Of a stretch of 64,000 nucleotides of DNA, positions 19,390-29,429 are shown one piece after another. Where the stretch lies: NCBI RefSeq assembly GCF_011074885.1, contig NC_054688.1, positions 124,001 to 188,000 on the forward strand. Direction: 5' to 3'. The position numbers were made by a program, and so were the translations under genes. Numbering within the stretch: the stretch's first letter is position 1; each line of letters starts with the position of its first letter. This DNA is from Brettanomyces bruxellensis (Eukaryota > Ascomycota > Pichiomycetes > Pichiales > Pichiaceae). The notes beneath the pieces are model-generated. The model was not told the DNA's origin. It saw only the letters and a program-made list of their open reading frames with translations, and searched no databases.

Positions 19390-20787
19390 CTAATCCATCG
19401 TACGAGAAGATATACTTTTATGCAGGGTATCCAACGCGCTCGCAAAAGGTGTCATAGGCTTGCTTTTGGTATTTTTAATCAAAGATCGTGAAACTGTATC
19501 TCCTGTAGTCTCAACTAACACTTGCCGTAGATAATTTCTTCCCTCAGACACCGAATCGTATTCTGGGTACGAAAAGAGATCAGAACCAGTATGGCATGCC
19601 ATTGCTAAACGATCAACACTGTCTGTATTTTCTTCAGAAGATACTCCTTTAGAAGACTCTGACACTTCGTCGTCCTCTTCTTCTTCTTCTTCTTCTTCAT
19701 TATCATTGCTGTTTATTTCTGGATCTATCATGTCCTCTGAATCACTGTCAGACACTTGGTAGTGCGAAGAGTTCAAGTTTTTGATCCAACTCTGCACCAC
19801 CAAATTTGATTTACCAGGAATTGCAAATTCAAGATGACTGTGAGTCAGATGTGAAAAGTCCATATGGAACTGTCCAGATATCGAGTCAAACGAGTAGTTG
19901 AATCGCGAGTGACATAGATACAATGGGGTACTAAAAAGTGCTTGATTGCCAATTATAGAGCTAACTGATTTTGTTCTCTGTTCTTGAAATTCCAGACTGC
20001 TACCAGAATGTCGTGAAAATGTGGGAAATGATGTTCTCCTCTCCAAATCTGAAGAGTGTAAGGAGGCTTTAATGCTGTGATCCTTCTCTTTTTCACCAAA
20101 AAGTACCGATAATGCTCTTTTCTTTGATCCGACATCACAACTACAAAGCATCTGCGAGTAGAACTTTGAGTTTTTCCAATTGGTAGATCTTGTTTTGAAG
20201 GCGTAACCTGCCTGCTTCAACACCTCAAAGACTCGATTTAGGTAGTGAATCTTGAGCTTCGACTTCACCTCTTCTCGATACATTTTCATCTTATCCGAAA
20301 TAGCTGTAGCAGTTCCACAATCTTGAACATTTTTGGGTACCCGGCTGATGATATATTTCGGAATAATTGCTGAGATATGAAGGCCACGAACGTCTTCCTG
20401 ATCATTTTTCGATATTCGAAAAAGAAATTCATCCAACGACAGAATAGGCGATTCTAAAGGAATATATAGTTTATCCATTGAAAGGGAATCGGCTCCAGTT
20501 TCAATTATGGGACCATATGATTCGTTATCTGGGAACTCTGTGTCTCCAAAATATGTATAATATCTAAATTGCTGCTCTTTCATACTGTGCTTGTATTTTT
20601 TACTCCTTAAAGCATCTTGCTCCAGCCTTATTCGTAACTTCCGCTTTGTTTTATATCTCTTGTTCTTTTTACGGCACGAGTCACATGTTTTGTATTTAAC
20701 CAATGTGCTGGGATCTTTATCTGTCAGATAAGCTTGTCTTTTGGTTTTGCACTTTGCACAAAGTTTGTAGCTGGTAAATGGTTGCAT
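19390..20787 (-). CDS. Uncharacterised protein with N-terminal CxxC-x(n)-CxxC motif
   Basis: Not recognised. It has 465 residues. Residues 10-13 (CAKC) and a second CDSC pair about 25 residues later look like a four-Cys zinc site, followed directly by a very basic stretch (RKKNKRYKTKRKLRIR), a layout typical of small fungal DNA- or RNA-binding modules. The middle is polar and carries no domain I can name. Near the C-terminus an acidic tract with a poly-Glu run (GAA repeats, plus-strand 19676-19700) is flanked by Ser-rich sequence. Start chosen at the ATG placing the Cys pair close to the N-terminus. A nuclear role is an inference from composition only. Confidence 0.6.
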   Translation of the reverse strand: MQPFTSYKLCAKCKTKRQAYLTDKDPSTLVKYKTCDSCRKKNKRYKTKRKLRIRLEQDALRSKKYKHSMKEQQFRYYTYFGDTEFPDNESYGPIIETGADSLSMDKLYIPLESPILSLDEFLFRISKNDQEDVRGLHISAIIPKYIISRVPKNVQDCGTATAISDKMKMYREEVKSKLKIHYLNRVFEVLKQAGYAFKTRSTNWKNSKFYSQMLCSCDVGSKKRALSVLFGEKEKDHSIKASLHSSDLERRTSFPTFSRHSGSSLEFQEQRTKSVSSIIGNQALFSTPLYLCHSRFNYSFDSISGQFHMDFSHLTHSHLEFAIPGKSNLVVQSWIKNLNSSHYQVSDSDSEDMIDPEINSNDNEEEEEEEEDDEVSESSKGVSSEENTDSVDRLAMACHTGSDLFSYPEYDSVSEGRNYLRQVLVETTGDTVSRSLIKNTKSKPMTPFASALDTLHKSISSRTMD

Positions 20788-22099
20788 ATCTAATTAATAT
20801 GACGACCTTTTTGGTTTAGTTTGCTATAAACAGAGAATGAAGAAGGCCCTTGATTATTATTTAGATTTCTACAGGATTTATAGTAAAGCAGGATAATCGT
20901 TTTGGTTTAATTCACTACCTAGGCACAGGGATTTCAATATATATATCATTTCATTTGACCTAAAAAAATACACACAAATAATCCCGGAAGTGAAAGTGGA
21001 GCAAACCGAAGAAAGCAAGCTCCAATATAAATTTATTAAGGATACCGAGGCTTTGAGGAAGTTTAAGGTTTTCGGAACAAAATATAGGTGATTGAGTGCA
21101 TAGGCCGGTGTTTGATTAAAAGTGATGTATTTTATTGTTCATAAACAATTTGAGGTATTTATCTCCGTTATCTTCTTTATAGACAAAACTGGAGAAAAAA
21201 ATAATGCAAAACGTGAAAAACATCCATTTTAAAGTAGTACTTCCTCAGAGCCGAGGGGTAACTACTATGGGGGAAGAAAATAAGCGCCGTAAGGAAATAC
21301 CAGTGAAACAAAGAATCAAGGAAGAAGGTGTAATTTCAGTAAAACGTGACACATGCACATTGAGATACCCAGGAATATGCACATTATAGAAAGGGCCCTA
21401 CCTTTTTTCACAATCGATTGAAATTACAATCGGGAACCACATGGTGACTATTCCTGCATATTTTATTTCTTTAGTTTTCATTATGCGCAAATTTACTGAT
21501 CAAAAAGATAACAAAAAAACAAGGTGCGAGTAAAACAAACGAAAAAAAATTGAATTGAATGAAAAGAGGATGAAGCGATTGTCACTGGCTGCTGCGATCA
21601 GTAGCGAGGCATATTGTTCAAATCCGATTGGATAGCTTGGTTGATTTCAGATTGTGTTTTCACTTTCATGTTTTTTTTATACGATTTGCAGAGCGGTAGC
21701 CTAGCAAAGAATGTGGTAAAATGATAAATGAAGTTTAATCTGACGGTGCTCGAAATATTGTGCTGATATCTGGTAAGCATATCCCGGCAGTTGTGAGTAT
21801 TACTATAATTGGGCATGTGCTGAGGATTATTTAGATTCGAGAATGCGATAAGTGAGTGTCCAGAAGGACCGTCGATCGACGCAGTCGGAATTTACCGAGA
21901 TGTATTTTTTTTTTTTTTTCTCTCCTCAGATTATGCAAGCCGTCTGGCAAATCGAAGCTCAAGACCAAGCCTCTGAAAAGTGACAATTCGACAACATTGC
22001 AAAAGACAACTTTTCCGGAGTGACAAGCAAAAGCACGCATCTGGGTGTTCATTGCGATTTGCAACTTAGAGGAATTTGAGGAGTAACCAGACATATGGA
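20788..22099. other. Divergent promoter region between the Cys-rich gene and NPR3
   Basis: 1.3 kb AT-rich spacer. It contains a poly-T run at 21905-21920 about 180 bp before the NPR3 start, and only short, unsupported frames. No gene or RNA recognised. Confidence 0.45.
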
Positions 22100-25048
22100 A
22101 TGAGCTCGCTCTTTCTACCGAATCCATGTCTACTAGGCATACTGTTGTGTATATCGACACATGATGGCAACCATTTAGTATTTCACTATCCGCCAAAGCC
22201 AGGATACTTTGGGTACAGGCCTGTGCCACTCAGAAACAGCTCGATAGACCAGGCTAAGGCGTATTCAGACAGTTCTTTGGAGAGTAGTTCTAGTGAAGAG
22301 GAAGAAGAAGAAGAAGAAGATCCAGAATGGGAAGATGAGTTTGAAAAAGGGGGTCACAGAGTGGGAAAAGGCAGGGCCAGCGATGAGGAAAGCGGTCAAA
22401 GCAGTAGTAGCAGCACTGGTGGCGATGCTACAGATTTCGAAGGAAACGAAGATGCGTTTAGTGAGAGGTCGGAAATGGACGATGAGAGACGATCTGAATC
22501 CAGAAACGAGAACTTGGACGATACATACAGGGGAAGAAGGTCCAGGGGAAGCCAGATTGGTCCCAACATTAGATCGATCTCGAAAAGCGCCCGGAACTAT
22601 AGCAATTCGTCCGTGGAAGAGGGCCGGGCAAGTTCGTACATCCGTACACACGTAAGGTCGTCTTCGATTGTCAGTTCTGCAAACATCATGGGCAATGAGA
22701 CGGGATCTGGCGGACCGACGCAGTCTGTGCGGTCGGCATATACGGGATCGCCGAATGTGGGGGTCACTGGTAACAGTATAGCGTCTCTCACGAGCAGTAT
22801 TCAAAGAAGTGGATCTGGGGGGTCTACAGGGTGGAAAAGACGGCATTTGAAGCGTAAGAAACGGATCCACAAGGTGCAGAAGCTCTTCGGGTTTGACCTG
22901 GACTTCTTGAGCGAGATGGTGTGCCCTCCTAAAGCACTCTGCAACAATAGATTCGAGCTCACGGTCGAGGATACGGCATTTCTAGGTCTTCCGATTCATA
23001 TTGGAGATGATGGAAATTGGAGACCCACACATCATCACCATCACCGGCACAGACATGGTCGTAATAAGGGAGATAGTGCACGCTCGGGCAGCCGGAAGAG
23101 TAACCAGGGCTTGGAAAGTGATGAAGAAAGTACCAGCAGGGATAAGACAGAACATACAAGTGGATCTGAAAGAGAGAACGAGAACGAGAACGAGAATGAA
23201 AAAGAGAATGAAGATGAGGACGACTGCCCCATGTATCTCTTCAACTTGGTGTTTGTGATGAACCCGCCCGTGGATGAGTACAACTACAGGACGGACGAGA
23301 TGTACCATTACGTAATCAGCCGGCTGTCGCTACTTCTGCGGTACGAGCAGCAGAAGAACAACTACGTGTGGAAGGAGTCGTCGAAAATCATGAAGTACAA
23401 GGAGGAGGCGATGTCATTGGGACTTTCGGTGAAACGGCAGTGGAACTACATAGTGGAGAAGTCTTCGTTGGCCCGAGCGATCAAACAGACGTATTTGGCG
23501 ATGAAGAACTCGGAGATTGTGAATGTGGACATAAACGGCAAAATCAGCTCTTTCCAGATTCCAATCACGACGGAATTCAGTGTAATTCCACCGGCACACA
23601 CCCGATTGCTTCCCGGATCGACGCTTTCGTCCATTTCGCCGATGAATGGGATGACAATGGACCCAGTGAGCAACCCAGGATTTCCTCCGCAAAACGATGA
23701 GATGATAGTGTACTTTGCACTCCTCCTATTGGACGATCCGGAGAGCATTGTGCAGGATATCAAGGCTAAAAAGGACTCTCTGATAGCGAACTTTATCCGC
23801 ATGATCAAGCCAAGTGAGAGTCTTCTGCGGTTATCTGCACTAAGTGGGCTGAGCTTGAACGATGTGAAGCTATTTGCGAGCCATTTGGTGTACTGGCGTA
23901 GGGCGAAGGCGATTCTTCCCTTAACGCCGCGAAATGTGTACATTGTGTCGCCAATTGCACCGATGGACGACGTTTACAGGGATTCGGTGAAGTTCCGGCA
24001 GGCATTTCCGAACTTGCCACCTTTGACAAGCATTTTGTCGCTGATATCGACTAATTCGGACAGGCCACATCCGATAAACAGCATAATCCCAAGCAGAGAC
24101 CACCGTGACTTGTACATGAATGCAGTCTCGTGGCTGATGAAGCGCGGGTATCTAACGCAGCTTTGCACGTTTCTCTGGTTGAAGATCACGAAGCAGATCA
24201 AGATCAAAGTGGACGAGGAGGTGGAGATCGAGAGGAAGCGGAGGGAAAGCATGAAGAAAAAGAAGGAGTTCAATATTCTGACGAATGCGAAAAGTTCACG
24301 GAGGCTCAAACGCATGCAGAACGGTAAGAGGAAGAGCCACCGGAGTTTGAACCATGGGGATTTGTCGGAGGAAGGAGCAGCGAACGATTCTGATGCATTT
24401 AGTGCCGATGAAGGTTCAGGTGAGAATGCAGGAGGCAGTTTGTACAATCATGGGGTGGGAAAGGACGGAAAACATGCAGATGATGCGGAAAGAAACGCGA
24501 ATGATGTGGCAATCATTGATACGGAAGATGAGGAGATGGGGAGAGCGAAAGCTGGTGAACGTTCGCGCGAAAATACAAAGTACGGGGCCTTTGGACGGGA
24601 AAGCGGCATTCGAGGAAAGACCCTTGACACAGATAACACCACGAAGAAAACTGGGGCGGTAAGAAGGGCGGATAGAAGTGAAAGACCTTGGCTGAGTAGA
24701 GCACAGAGTGTGGAGAGTGGTGCAAGGGAGAGCGACAGTGTCAGCAGCACATTTGGCACATCCAGAAGCAGTTTGGCTGGTGCACCTATCCAGTTTGAGG
24801 AGGAGGATGAGGAGGACACGATTCTCCGAGATCCAGAGTCTGCGACGGCCTTGGAGAGAAGATGGATTGCCAAATGTGTGGAGTCCAAGCCACTGGAAGT
24901 TGTGAATCTTTTCTACAAGCTGCTCAAGTTCATGAATGGCGAAAATCCGCTCGAGCTGATCATTCTGAGGGAGAATGTGAGCCGGCAGGATGTTCGGAAG
25001 ATGCTGAATGCGATGCAGGAGCATGTTGTTGTTTCGAGGCACTGGTAG
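22100..25048 (+). CDS. NPR3: SEACIT/GATOR1 subunit Npr3
   Basis: Subunit of the Npr2-Npr3-Iml1 complex, the GTPase-activating complex for Gtr1 that inhibits TORC1 at the vacuole when amino acids fall. It has 982 residues from the ATG at 22100; the frame reaches back only to a TTG at 22076. The start MSSLFLPNPCLLGILL, then HDGNHLVFHYPPKP, is the NPRL3 longin-type N-terminus. A long acidic and Ser-rich insert (poly-Glu from GAA repeats at 22298-22319) splits the first domain. Conserved blocks follow: KVQKLFGFDLDFLSEMVCPP, YLFNLVFVMNPPVDEYNYR and SLVYWRRAKAILPLTPRNVY-like. The end has winged-helix character (LRENVSRQDVRKMLNAMQ). Confidence 0.93.
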   Translation: MSSLFLPNPCLLGILLCISTHDGNHLVFHYPPKPGYFGYRPVPLRNSSIDQAKAYSDSSLESSSSEEEEEEEEDPEWEDEFEKGGHRVGKGRASDEESGQSSSSSTGGDATDFEGNEDAFSERSEMDDERRSESRNENLDDTYRGRRSRGSQIGPNIRSISKSARNYSNSSVEEGRASSYIRTHVRSSSIVSSANIMGNETGSGGPTQSVRSAYTGSPNVGVTGNSIASLTSSIQRSGSGGSTGWKRRHLKRKKRIHKVQKLFGFDLDFLSEMVCPPKALCNNRFELTVEDTAFLGLPIHIGDDGNWRPTHHHHHRHRHGRNKGDSARSGSRKSNQGLESDEESTSRDKTEHTSGSERENENENENEKENEDEDDCPMYLFNLVFVMNPPVDEYNYRTDEMYHYVISRLSLLLRYEQQKNNYVWKESSKIMKYKEEAMSLGLSVKRQWNYIVEKSSLARAIKQTYLAMKNSEIVNVDINGKISSFQIPITTEFSVIPPAHTRLLPGSTLSSISPMNGMTMDPVSNPGFPPQNDEMIVYFALLLLDDPESIVQDIKAKKDSLIANFIRMIKPSESLLRLSALSGLSLNDVKLFASHLVYWRRAKAILPLTPRNVYIVSPIAPMDDVYRDSVKFRQAFPNLPPLTSILSLISTNSDRPHPINSIIPSRDHRDLYMNAVSWLMKRGYLTQLCTFLWLKITKQIKIKVDEEVEIERKRRESMKKKKEFNILTNAKSSRRLKRMQNGKRKSHRSLNHGDLSEEGAANDSDAFSADEGSGENAGGSLYNHGVGKDGKHADDAERNANDVAIIDTEDEEMGRAKAGERSRENTKYGAFGRESGIRGKTLDTDNTTKKTGAVRRADRSERPWLSRAQSVESGARESDSVSSTFGTSRSSLAGAPIQFEEEDEEDTILRDPESATALERRWIAKCVESKPLEVVNLFYKLLKFMNGENPLELIILRENVSRQDVRKMLNAMQEHVVVSRHW

Positions 25049-25119
25049 GGCGGTGCAGGCAGAATATGGAAATGCTTTTTAGAAATGGGGTTGGAGTTTG
25101 AGCAGGTGATGAGTTGGGT

Positions 25120-25175
25120 GGGTAGTAGTTAATGGGTAGTAGTTAATGGGTAGTAGTTAATGGGTAGTAGTTAAT
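25120..25175. repeat. 14-bp tandem repeat, four copies
   Basis: GGGTAGTAGTTAAT repeated four times without mismatch, followed by degenerate TTAATAGG words. It lies just 3' of NPR3. Confidence 0.9.
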
Positions 25176-25703
25176 AGGCATACTAAATAGGTAATGGAAT
25201 AGGTAATAGGTAATAGGTTAAATAGGTAATAAGTTGAGTAAGATGAGTATGTTGAATGGTTAATAAGCTAGGTAGTTAATATGAAAGTATGTTGAATTAT
25301 TAATAGGCCAAATATTTATTAGGTCGAATAGTTGTAGATTGGGTAGGTAATAGTTAATAGGCTAATTAGGTAATAGGCTAAATAGTTAATATGTAATAGT
25401 TAATAGACTGAATAGTTGTTGGTTGACTAGGTCTATTGGTTCATAGGTAGAGCAGGTTGAACAATTGCTAGTGTAATATTTTTGTCAATTGGTTTAAACG
25501 TAATGCCGATTAGATTTTGAAGTTTTTGTTACAACCAGTATTGAATGTTTAAAAGAGGAAAAGTATAAAAGTAAAAGAACTAAGAAGGTAAATGAAAAGG
25601 AAAAATATACCCTTGATTCTCAAGAGCGAGGTTTTCTTTGGCATAAAAAAGGCAGGGCAGTTTTATGTAGATTATAGGATTGAACAGTTAATGTTGAATA
25701 TAT

Positions 25704-25772
25704 AATAGGTGAGCAGGTAAGTAGTTAATAGGTGAGCAGGTAAGTAGTTAATAGGTGAGCAGGTAAGTAGTT
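25704..25772. repeat. 23-bp tandem repeat, three copies
   Basis: The unit begins AATAGGTGAGCAGG and ends TAAGTAGTT. Three identical copies are followed by a decayed copy, and a related copy recurs near 25888-25912. Confidence 0.9.
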
Positions 25773-26209
25773 AATAGGGAGCGTAAATAGCTAATATGTC
25801 GAATAGTTAATATGTTGAATCTTTAATAGTTAATAGGGCAAATAATTAATAGGTTGAACAGTTAATGCTAAATATTAAAATATATAATAGGAGAGCAGGT
25901 AAGTAGTTAATAGGGAGCGTGGTAGTTAATAGGGAGCGTAGTAATAAACAGGTCGCATCTTTCTCGAACAGACATTACGTAATAAAGTAATTTTTCACGT
26001 TCGTATACTTTCCTAGTATTCGCATTTTCTCGGCTGTATTTTTCAGCTACGTGTCTATCAACAAATACCGCACCAAGAGTATACACAGGCCAGAGCATTG
26101 CACACGAACACTGATATTAATAGATAGCACTCACGAATACAGGTGAGCGAGCAGAGAATCAGGGCGTCTTGACAATTTCAGGAGCGCTTGAAGAAGTTCA
26201 GCCATTGCA

Positions 26210-26275
26210 TATTTAGGCTGGATTTAAGCTTGATTTAGGCCAGATTTAGGCTAGATTTAGGCTAGATATAGGCTG
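26210..26275. repeat. 11-bp tandem repeat abutting the GPI13 start codon
   Basis: Six consecutive 11-bp units of consensus GATTTAGGCTA (two exact, the others with one to three changes). The array ends one base before the ATG at 26277, so it must form the core leader of the mRNA. Confidence 0.85.
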
Positions 26276-26276
26276 C

Positions 26277-29200
26277 ATGGATGCAATAAACAGCAAAATG
26301 AAACCAATACAGACAGACAGAGAAGCAGAGATCCGGCAGCGGCAGCAGCAGATGCAGATGGAAAAAGAGCGGTACGTGTACCGGGGAAAAAAGCTGAAGG
26401 AGAGCAACAAGAACTACTTCCGGGTGCTTTTCCTGCTTGCAGTGCTCCAGATGATTGCAATTGCGTTTTTCACGCGGGGATTTCTCTTGAGCCGGGAGGT
26501 TCTTCCGAACAGGTCGACGTGCATTGAGCAGCAGGGGTCAGAGACGTGTTTCCGGCCGAAGAAACCGTTCAAGAAGGCGATAATATTGTTGATTGACGCT
26601 TTACGGTTTGATTTCACGATTCCCACAGAGGAGGATGGTTTAAGCTACCACAACGAGCTCCGGGTGCTGTATGAGACGGCGGAACGGCACCCGGAGAACG
26701 CAGTGCTTCTCAAGTTCCTTGCCGACCCACCGACAACGACTTTGCAGCGGCTCAAAGGACTCACTACGGGGTCTCTTCCGACTTTTGTTGATGCCGGGTC
26801 GAATTTTAACGGGGACACGATCCTGGAGGACAACTTGATCCGGCAGCTGTACGAACAGGGCCGGCGGGTTGCGTTTGCCGGAGATGACACGTGGGACGCG
26901 CTTTTCGGGCCGTACTTGTACCGGAACTTGACATTTCCCTACGAGTCTCTCAACGTGTGGGATTTGTACACTGTGGACGAAGGGGTGACACAGCACGTGG
27001 AATCGATGCTGGAGCACAACTCGACGGCGTGGGACGTGCTGGTGGGCCACTTCTTGGGCGTGGACCACTGTGGGCACCGGTATGGGCCGGGCCACGAGGC
27101 AATGCGGGGGAAATTGAGGCAGCTGGACTCAGTAATCCGGCGGGTGATGCACAAAATGGATAATGACACCGTTCTTTTTGTGTTTGGCGACCACGGCATG
27201 GATGCCACGGGCAACCACGGTGGCGAGACGGCTGCGGAGCTCGAGTCTGCGCTTTTCATGTACTCGAAACGGGCATATTTCGGGCACCTGGCCGGGGCAA
27301 TGTACGATATTTCGCGTGGTGGAAGCAATTACCGGGCCGTGGACCAGATAGACTTTGTGCCAACGGCTTCTCTGCTGCTCGGGCTGCCCGTGCCGTACAA
27401 CTCGCTCGGCCGGCCGATTGCCGAGGCGTTCTTGGGGCCCTCGGGACGGGATTTCGGTAACTTGGCCCGTGCCATGAGCATTTGCAGCTCGCAGATCAAT
27501 CTGTACAGGCATACACAGGGCGAGTTGGCCTCGGATGGGGAGGTGAATGCGATGTATGCGGAGTTAGGGGGGGATGGAAACTCTTTTAAGAGTGAAGACT
27601 CCTCTAAGTATCAAAAGGGCGGTGAGTACGAAAAGACTGGTGAGAATAAATCCTCCTCTAAGTATGAGAACCCCTCTAAATATCAAAGGACTGTCCATAA
27701 TGAAAACCCCTCTAAGTATGATAAGGCTACCCGCTACATCAAACGGGCCTCCCAGTACCAGCAGGAGTCCCTCAGACGCTGCAAGCAACGCTGGGCAACA
27801 TTTGACGACGCAAACATCGCCATCGGGCTCCTTCTCCTGGCCATCTCCTGGTTCTTGCTCATCGTCTACTCCAAGATGATCCCCTCGGTGGTGATCGCAC
27901 AGTTGAACCCCCAGTTTCTGTTCTCGTCACTCGTGCTCATGCTCGTGTACACGGTGCTCCTGGCATCGTTCGTTTTTGTGTTCCGGCCGGCCCGGCTGCC
28001 CCTTCCTTGGGCCCTGCTTCTTGGCGTGGCATTAGGCATCGCCAACGGTATCTTTGCACCAGTCATGGACCGGTACTCGGTGCCGTGGCTCGCCGGGCAG
28101 CTCCGTGACAACCTAATTCAGGACGGCTGGACGTATTTCGCGCTTTTCGTGCTCTTGCTGCACTCTCTGGTGTTTGCCAGCAACTCCTTCGTCGTCTGGG
28201 AGGACCGAATTGTCAGCTTTTGGCTCGTTACATTTGGAATATGTGCCTTTTTCAAGTCGTTCCAGGTTCTCAATCGACGCGCCCGGTACCTGGGAGCGGT
28301 CCACTCGCTTGTGTTTGTCGTTTTGACCCGAGCCGTGTCGCAAATCCGGCTCTGCCGCGAGGAGCAGGCCGGAAACTGCCTCAGCACGTTTGCCACTACG
28401 CCGTACGCCGTGGCCGGGCTCTATGTGGTGGCTGTGGTGCTCCCGAAGCTCGTTGTTGCCTTTTTCCGCACTACCGACTGCTACCAGGGGGCGGCACCGG
28501 TCTGGATCTCCACCGGATTCCGGGCAATGCTCTTCCTTAATGCGTTCACCTGGACCTTTGAGCTTTTCGAGCATGACCCGGCACTTATTTCCTCACTCAT
28601 ACCTCATTCATCACATTCCTTGCTCGCTTCACTTTCCTCCCCCTCCTTCCTCAAGACTGCCCGGCTGACACTTGCCCGAATCGTCATCGGTGTCTCCCTG
28701 GTGGCCGCAAACTTCGGCTGGGCAAACGGACCACTCTGTGTCAAGATCGACATCCAGGATCGCCCAAAACGCGCCAAAATCATCGGATACGGCAACGCTT
28801 ACGGCTCTTCCTACTTCCTCCTCTTCCTCAACTTGCTTGCTGCCACCATGGAGGCCAGCCGACCAATGGCAGCCCTCTCTTTGGCCGTGTTCACCTACCA
28901 GCTCCTCACATTGCTTGAACTCGTCCATGTGCTCAACATCCGCACAAATCTCGTTTCTGCCGTCGTTCTCACCTTGCTGGCATACCTGCACTTCTTCACA
29001 ACGGGTCACCAGGCCACACTGCAGTCCATACACTGGGATTCAGCCTTTCTGCTCTCAGACTCCATCACTTTCCCCTTCACCCACCTCGCCGTCGTCCTCG
29101 ACACCTTTGCACCATTCCTCCTAGCCGCTCTTGCCACTCCCTTGCTCATTCTATGGAGAAGACCACCCTCCGGACACCCACTCACCATCTTCTCCAAGAT

Positions 29201-29429
29201 CGTCGAGGTTGCAACCAGCTTCTTGGTCTGCCAGGTCTCTCTCACATGGGCCAGCATGCTCATGACCAACCATTTTCGCCGCCACTTGATGGTCTGGAAG
29301 ATCTTTGCGCCTCGCTACATGCTCAACGGCCTGGTCTTGATCGTTCTCAACCTCGTTGTTGTTTTCGTGTGTGTTGGTTTTGCTGCTCCCAGGGTCATCC
29401 GACGCTGGTACGATGCTTTTGGTGCCTGA
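26277..29429 (+). CDS. GPI13: GPI ethanolamine phosphate transferase 3 (Gpi13/PIG-O)
   Basis: ER membrane enzyme that adds ethanolamine phosphate to the third mannose of the GPI precursor, the bridge to proteins. At 1050 residues it has typical length. One N-terminal membrane segment (about residues 47-66) is followed by an alkaline-phosphatase-type lumenal domain: AIILLIDALRFDF near residue 104 (metal Asp), PTTTLQRLKGLTTGSLPTF (the catalytic Thr block), GHFLGVDHCGHRYGPGH and FVFGDHGMD near residue 303. A multi-pass C-terminal domain follows from about residue 515. Between them (about residues 438-492) sits a hydrophilic insert with four degenerate SKYx repeats. The gene is GC-rich in sharp contrast to its flanks. 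The MDAINSKM start directly follows the 11-bp repeat; a second Met is at residue 8. Confidence 0.95.
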   Translation: MDAINSKMKPIQTDREAEIRQRQQQMQMEKERYVYRGKKLKESNKNYFRVLFLLAVLQMIAIAFFTRGFLLSREVLPNRSTCIEQQGSETCFRPKKPFKKAIILLIDALRFDFTIPTEEDGLSYHNELRVLYETAERHPENAVLLKFLADPPTTTLQRLKGLTTGSLPTFVDAGSNFNGDTILEDNLIRQLYEQGRRVAFAGDDTWDALFGPYLYRNLTFPYESLNVWDLYTVDEGVTQHVESMLEHNSTAWDVLVGHFLGVDHCGHRYGPGHEAMRGKLRQLDSVIRRVMHKMDNDTVLFVFGDHGMDATGNHGGETAAELESALFMYSKRAYFGHLAGAMYDISRGGSNYRAVDQIDFVPTASLLLGLPVPYNSLGRPIAEAFLGPSGRDFGNLARAMSICSSQINLYRHTQGELASDGEVNAMYAELGGDGNSFKSEDSSKYQKGGEYEKTGENKSSSKYENPSKYQRTVHNENPSKYDKATRYIKRASQYQQESLRRCKQRWATFDDANIAIGLLLLAISWFLLIVYSKMIPSVVIAQLNPQFLFSSLVLMLVYTVLLASFVFVFRPARLPLPWALLLGVALGIANGIFAPVMDRYSVPWLAGQLRDNLIQDGWTYFALFVLLLHSLVFASNSFVVWEDRIVSFWLVTFGICAFFKSFQVLNRRARYLGAVHSLVFVVLTRAVSQIRLCREEQAGNCLSTFATTPYAVAGLYVVAVVLPKLVVAFFRTTDCYQGAAPVWISTGFRAMLFLNAFTWTFELFEHDPALISSLIPHSSHSLLASLSSPSFLKTARLTLARIVIGVSLVAANFGWANGPLCVKIDIQDRPKRAKIIGYGNAYGSSYFLLFLNLLAATMEASRPMAALSLAVFTYQLLTLLELVHVLNIRTNLVSAVVLTLLAYLHFFTTGHQATLQSIHWDSAFLLSDSITFPFTHLAVVLDTFAPFLLAALATPLLILWRRPPSGHPLTIFSKIVEVATSFLVCQVSLTWASMLMTNHFRRHLMVWKIFAPRYMLNGLVLIVLNLVVVFVCVGFAAPRVIRRWYDAFGA
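27590..27725 (+). repeat. In-frame degenerate repeat inside GPI13
   Basis: Four copies of a CCTCTAAGTAT-centred unit encode repeated Ser-Lys-Tyr motifs in the linker between the catalytic and membrane domains. The base composition of this stretch is AT-richer than the surrounding gene, as if inserted or expanded. Confidence 0.75.

Larger units (their letters stand above)
25049..26276. repeat. C-poor repeat-rich spacer between NPR3 and GPI13
   Basis: The plus strand is almost devoid of C and is built from degenerate TAATAG/TTAATAGG/GGTAGT words. Clear tandem blocks (listed separately) are embedded at 25120-25175, 25704-25772 and 26210-26275. No coding region is supported. The same word family, in reverse complement, fills the 3' side of GPI13. 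Confidence 0.7.
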
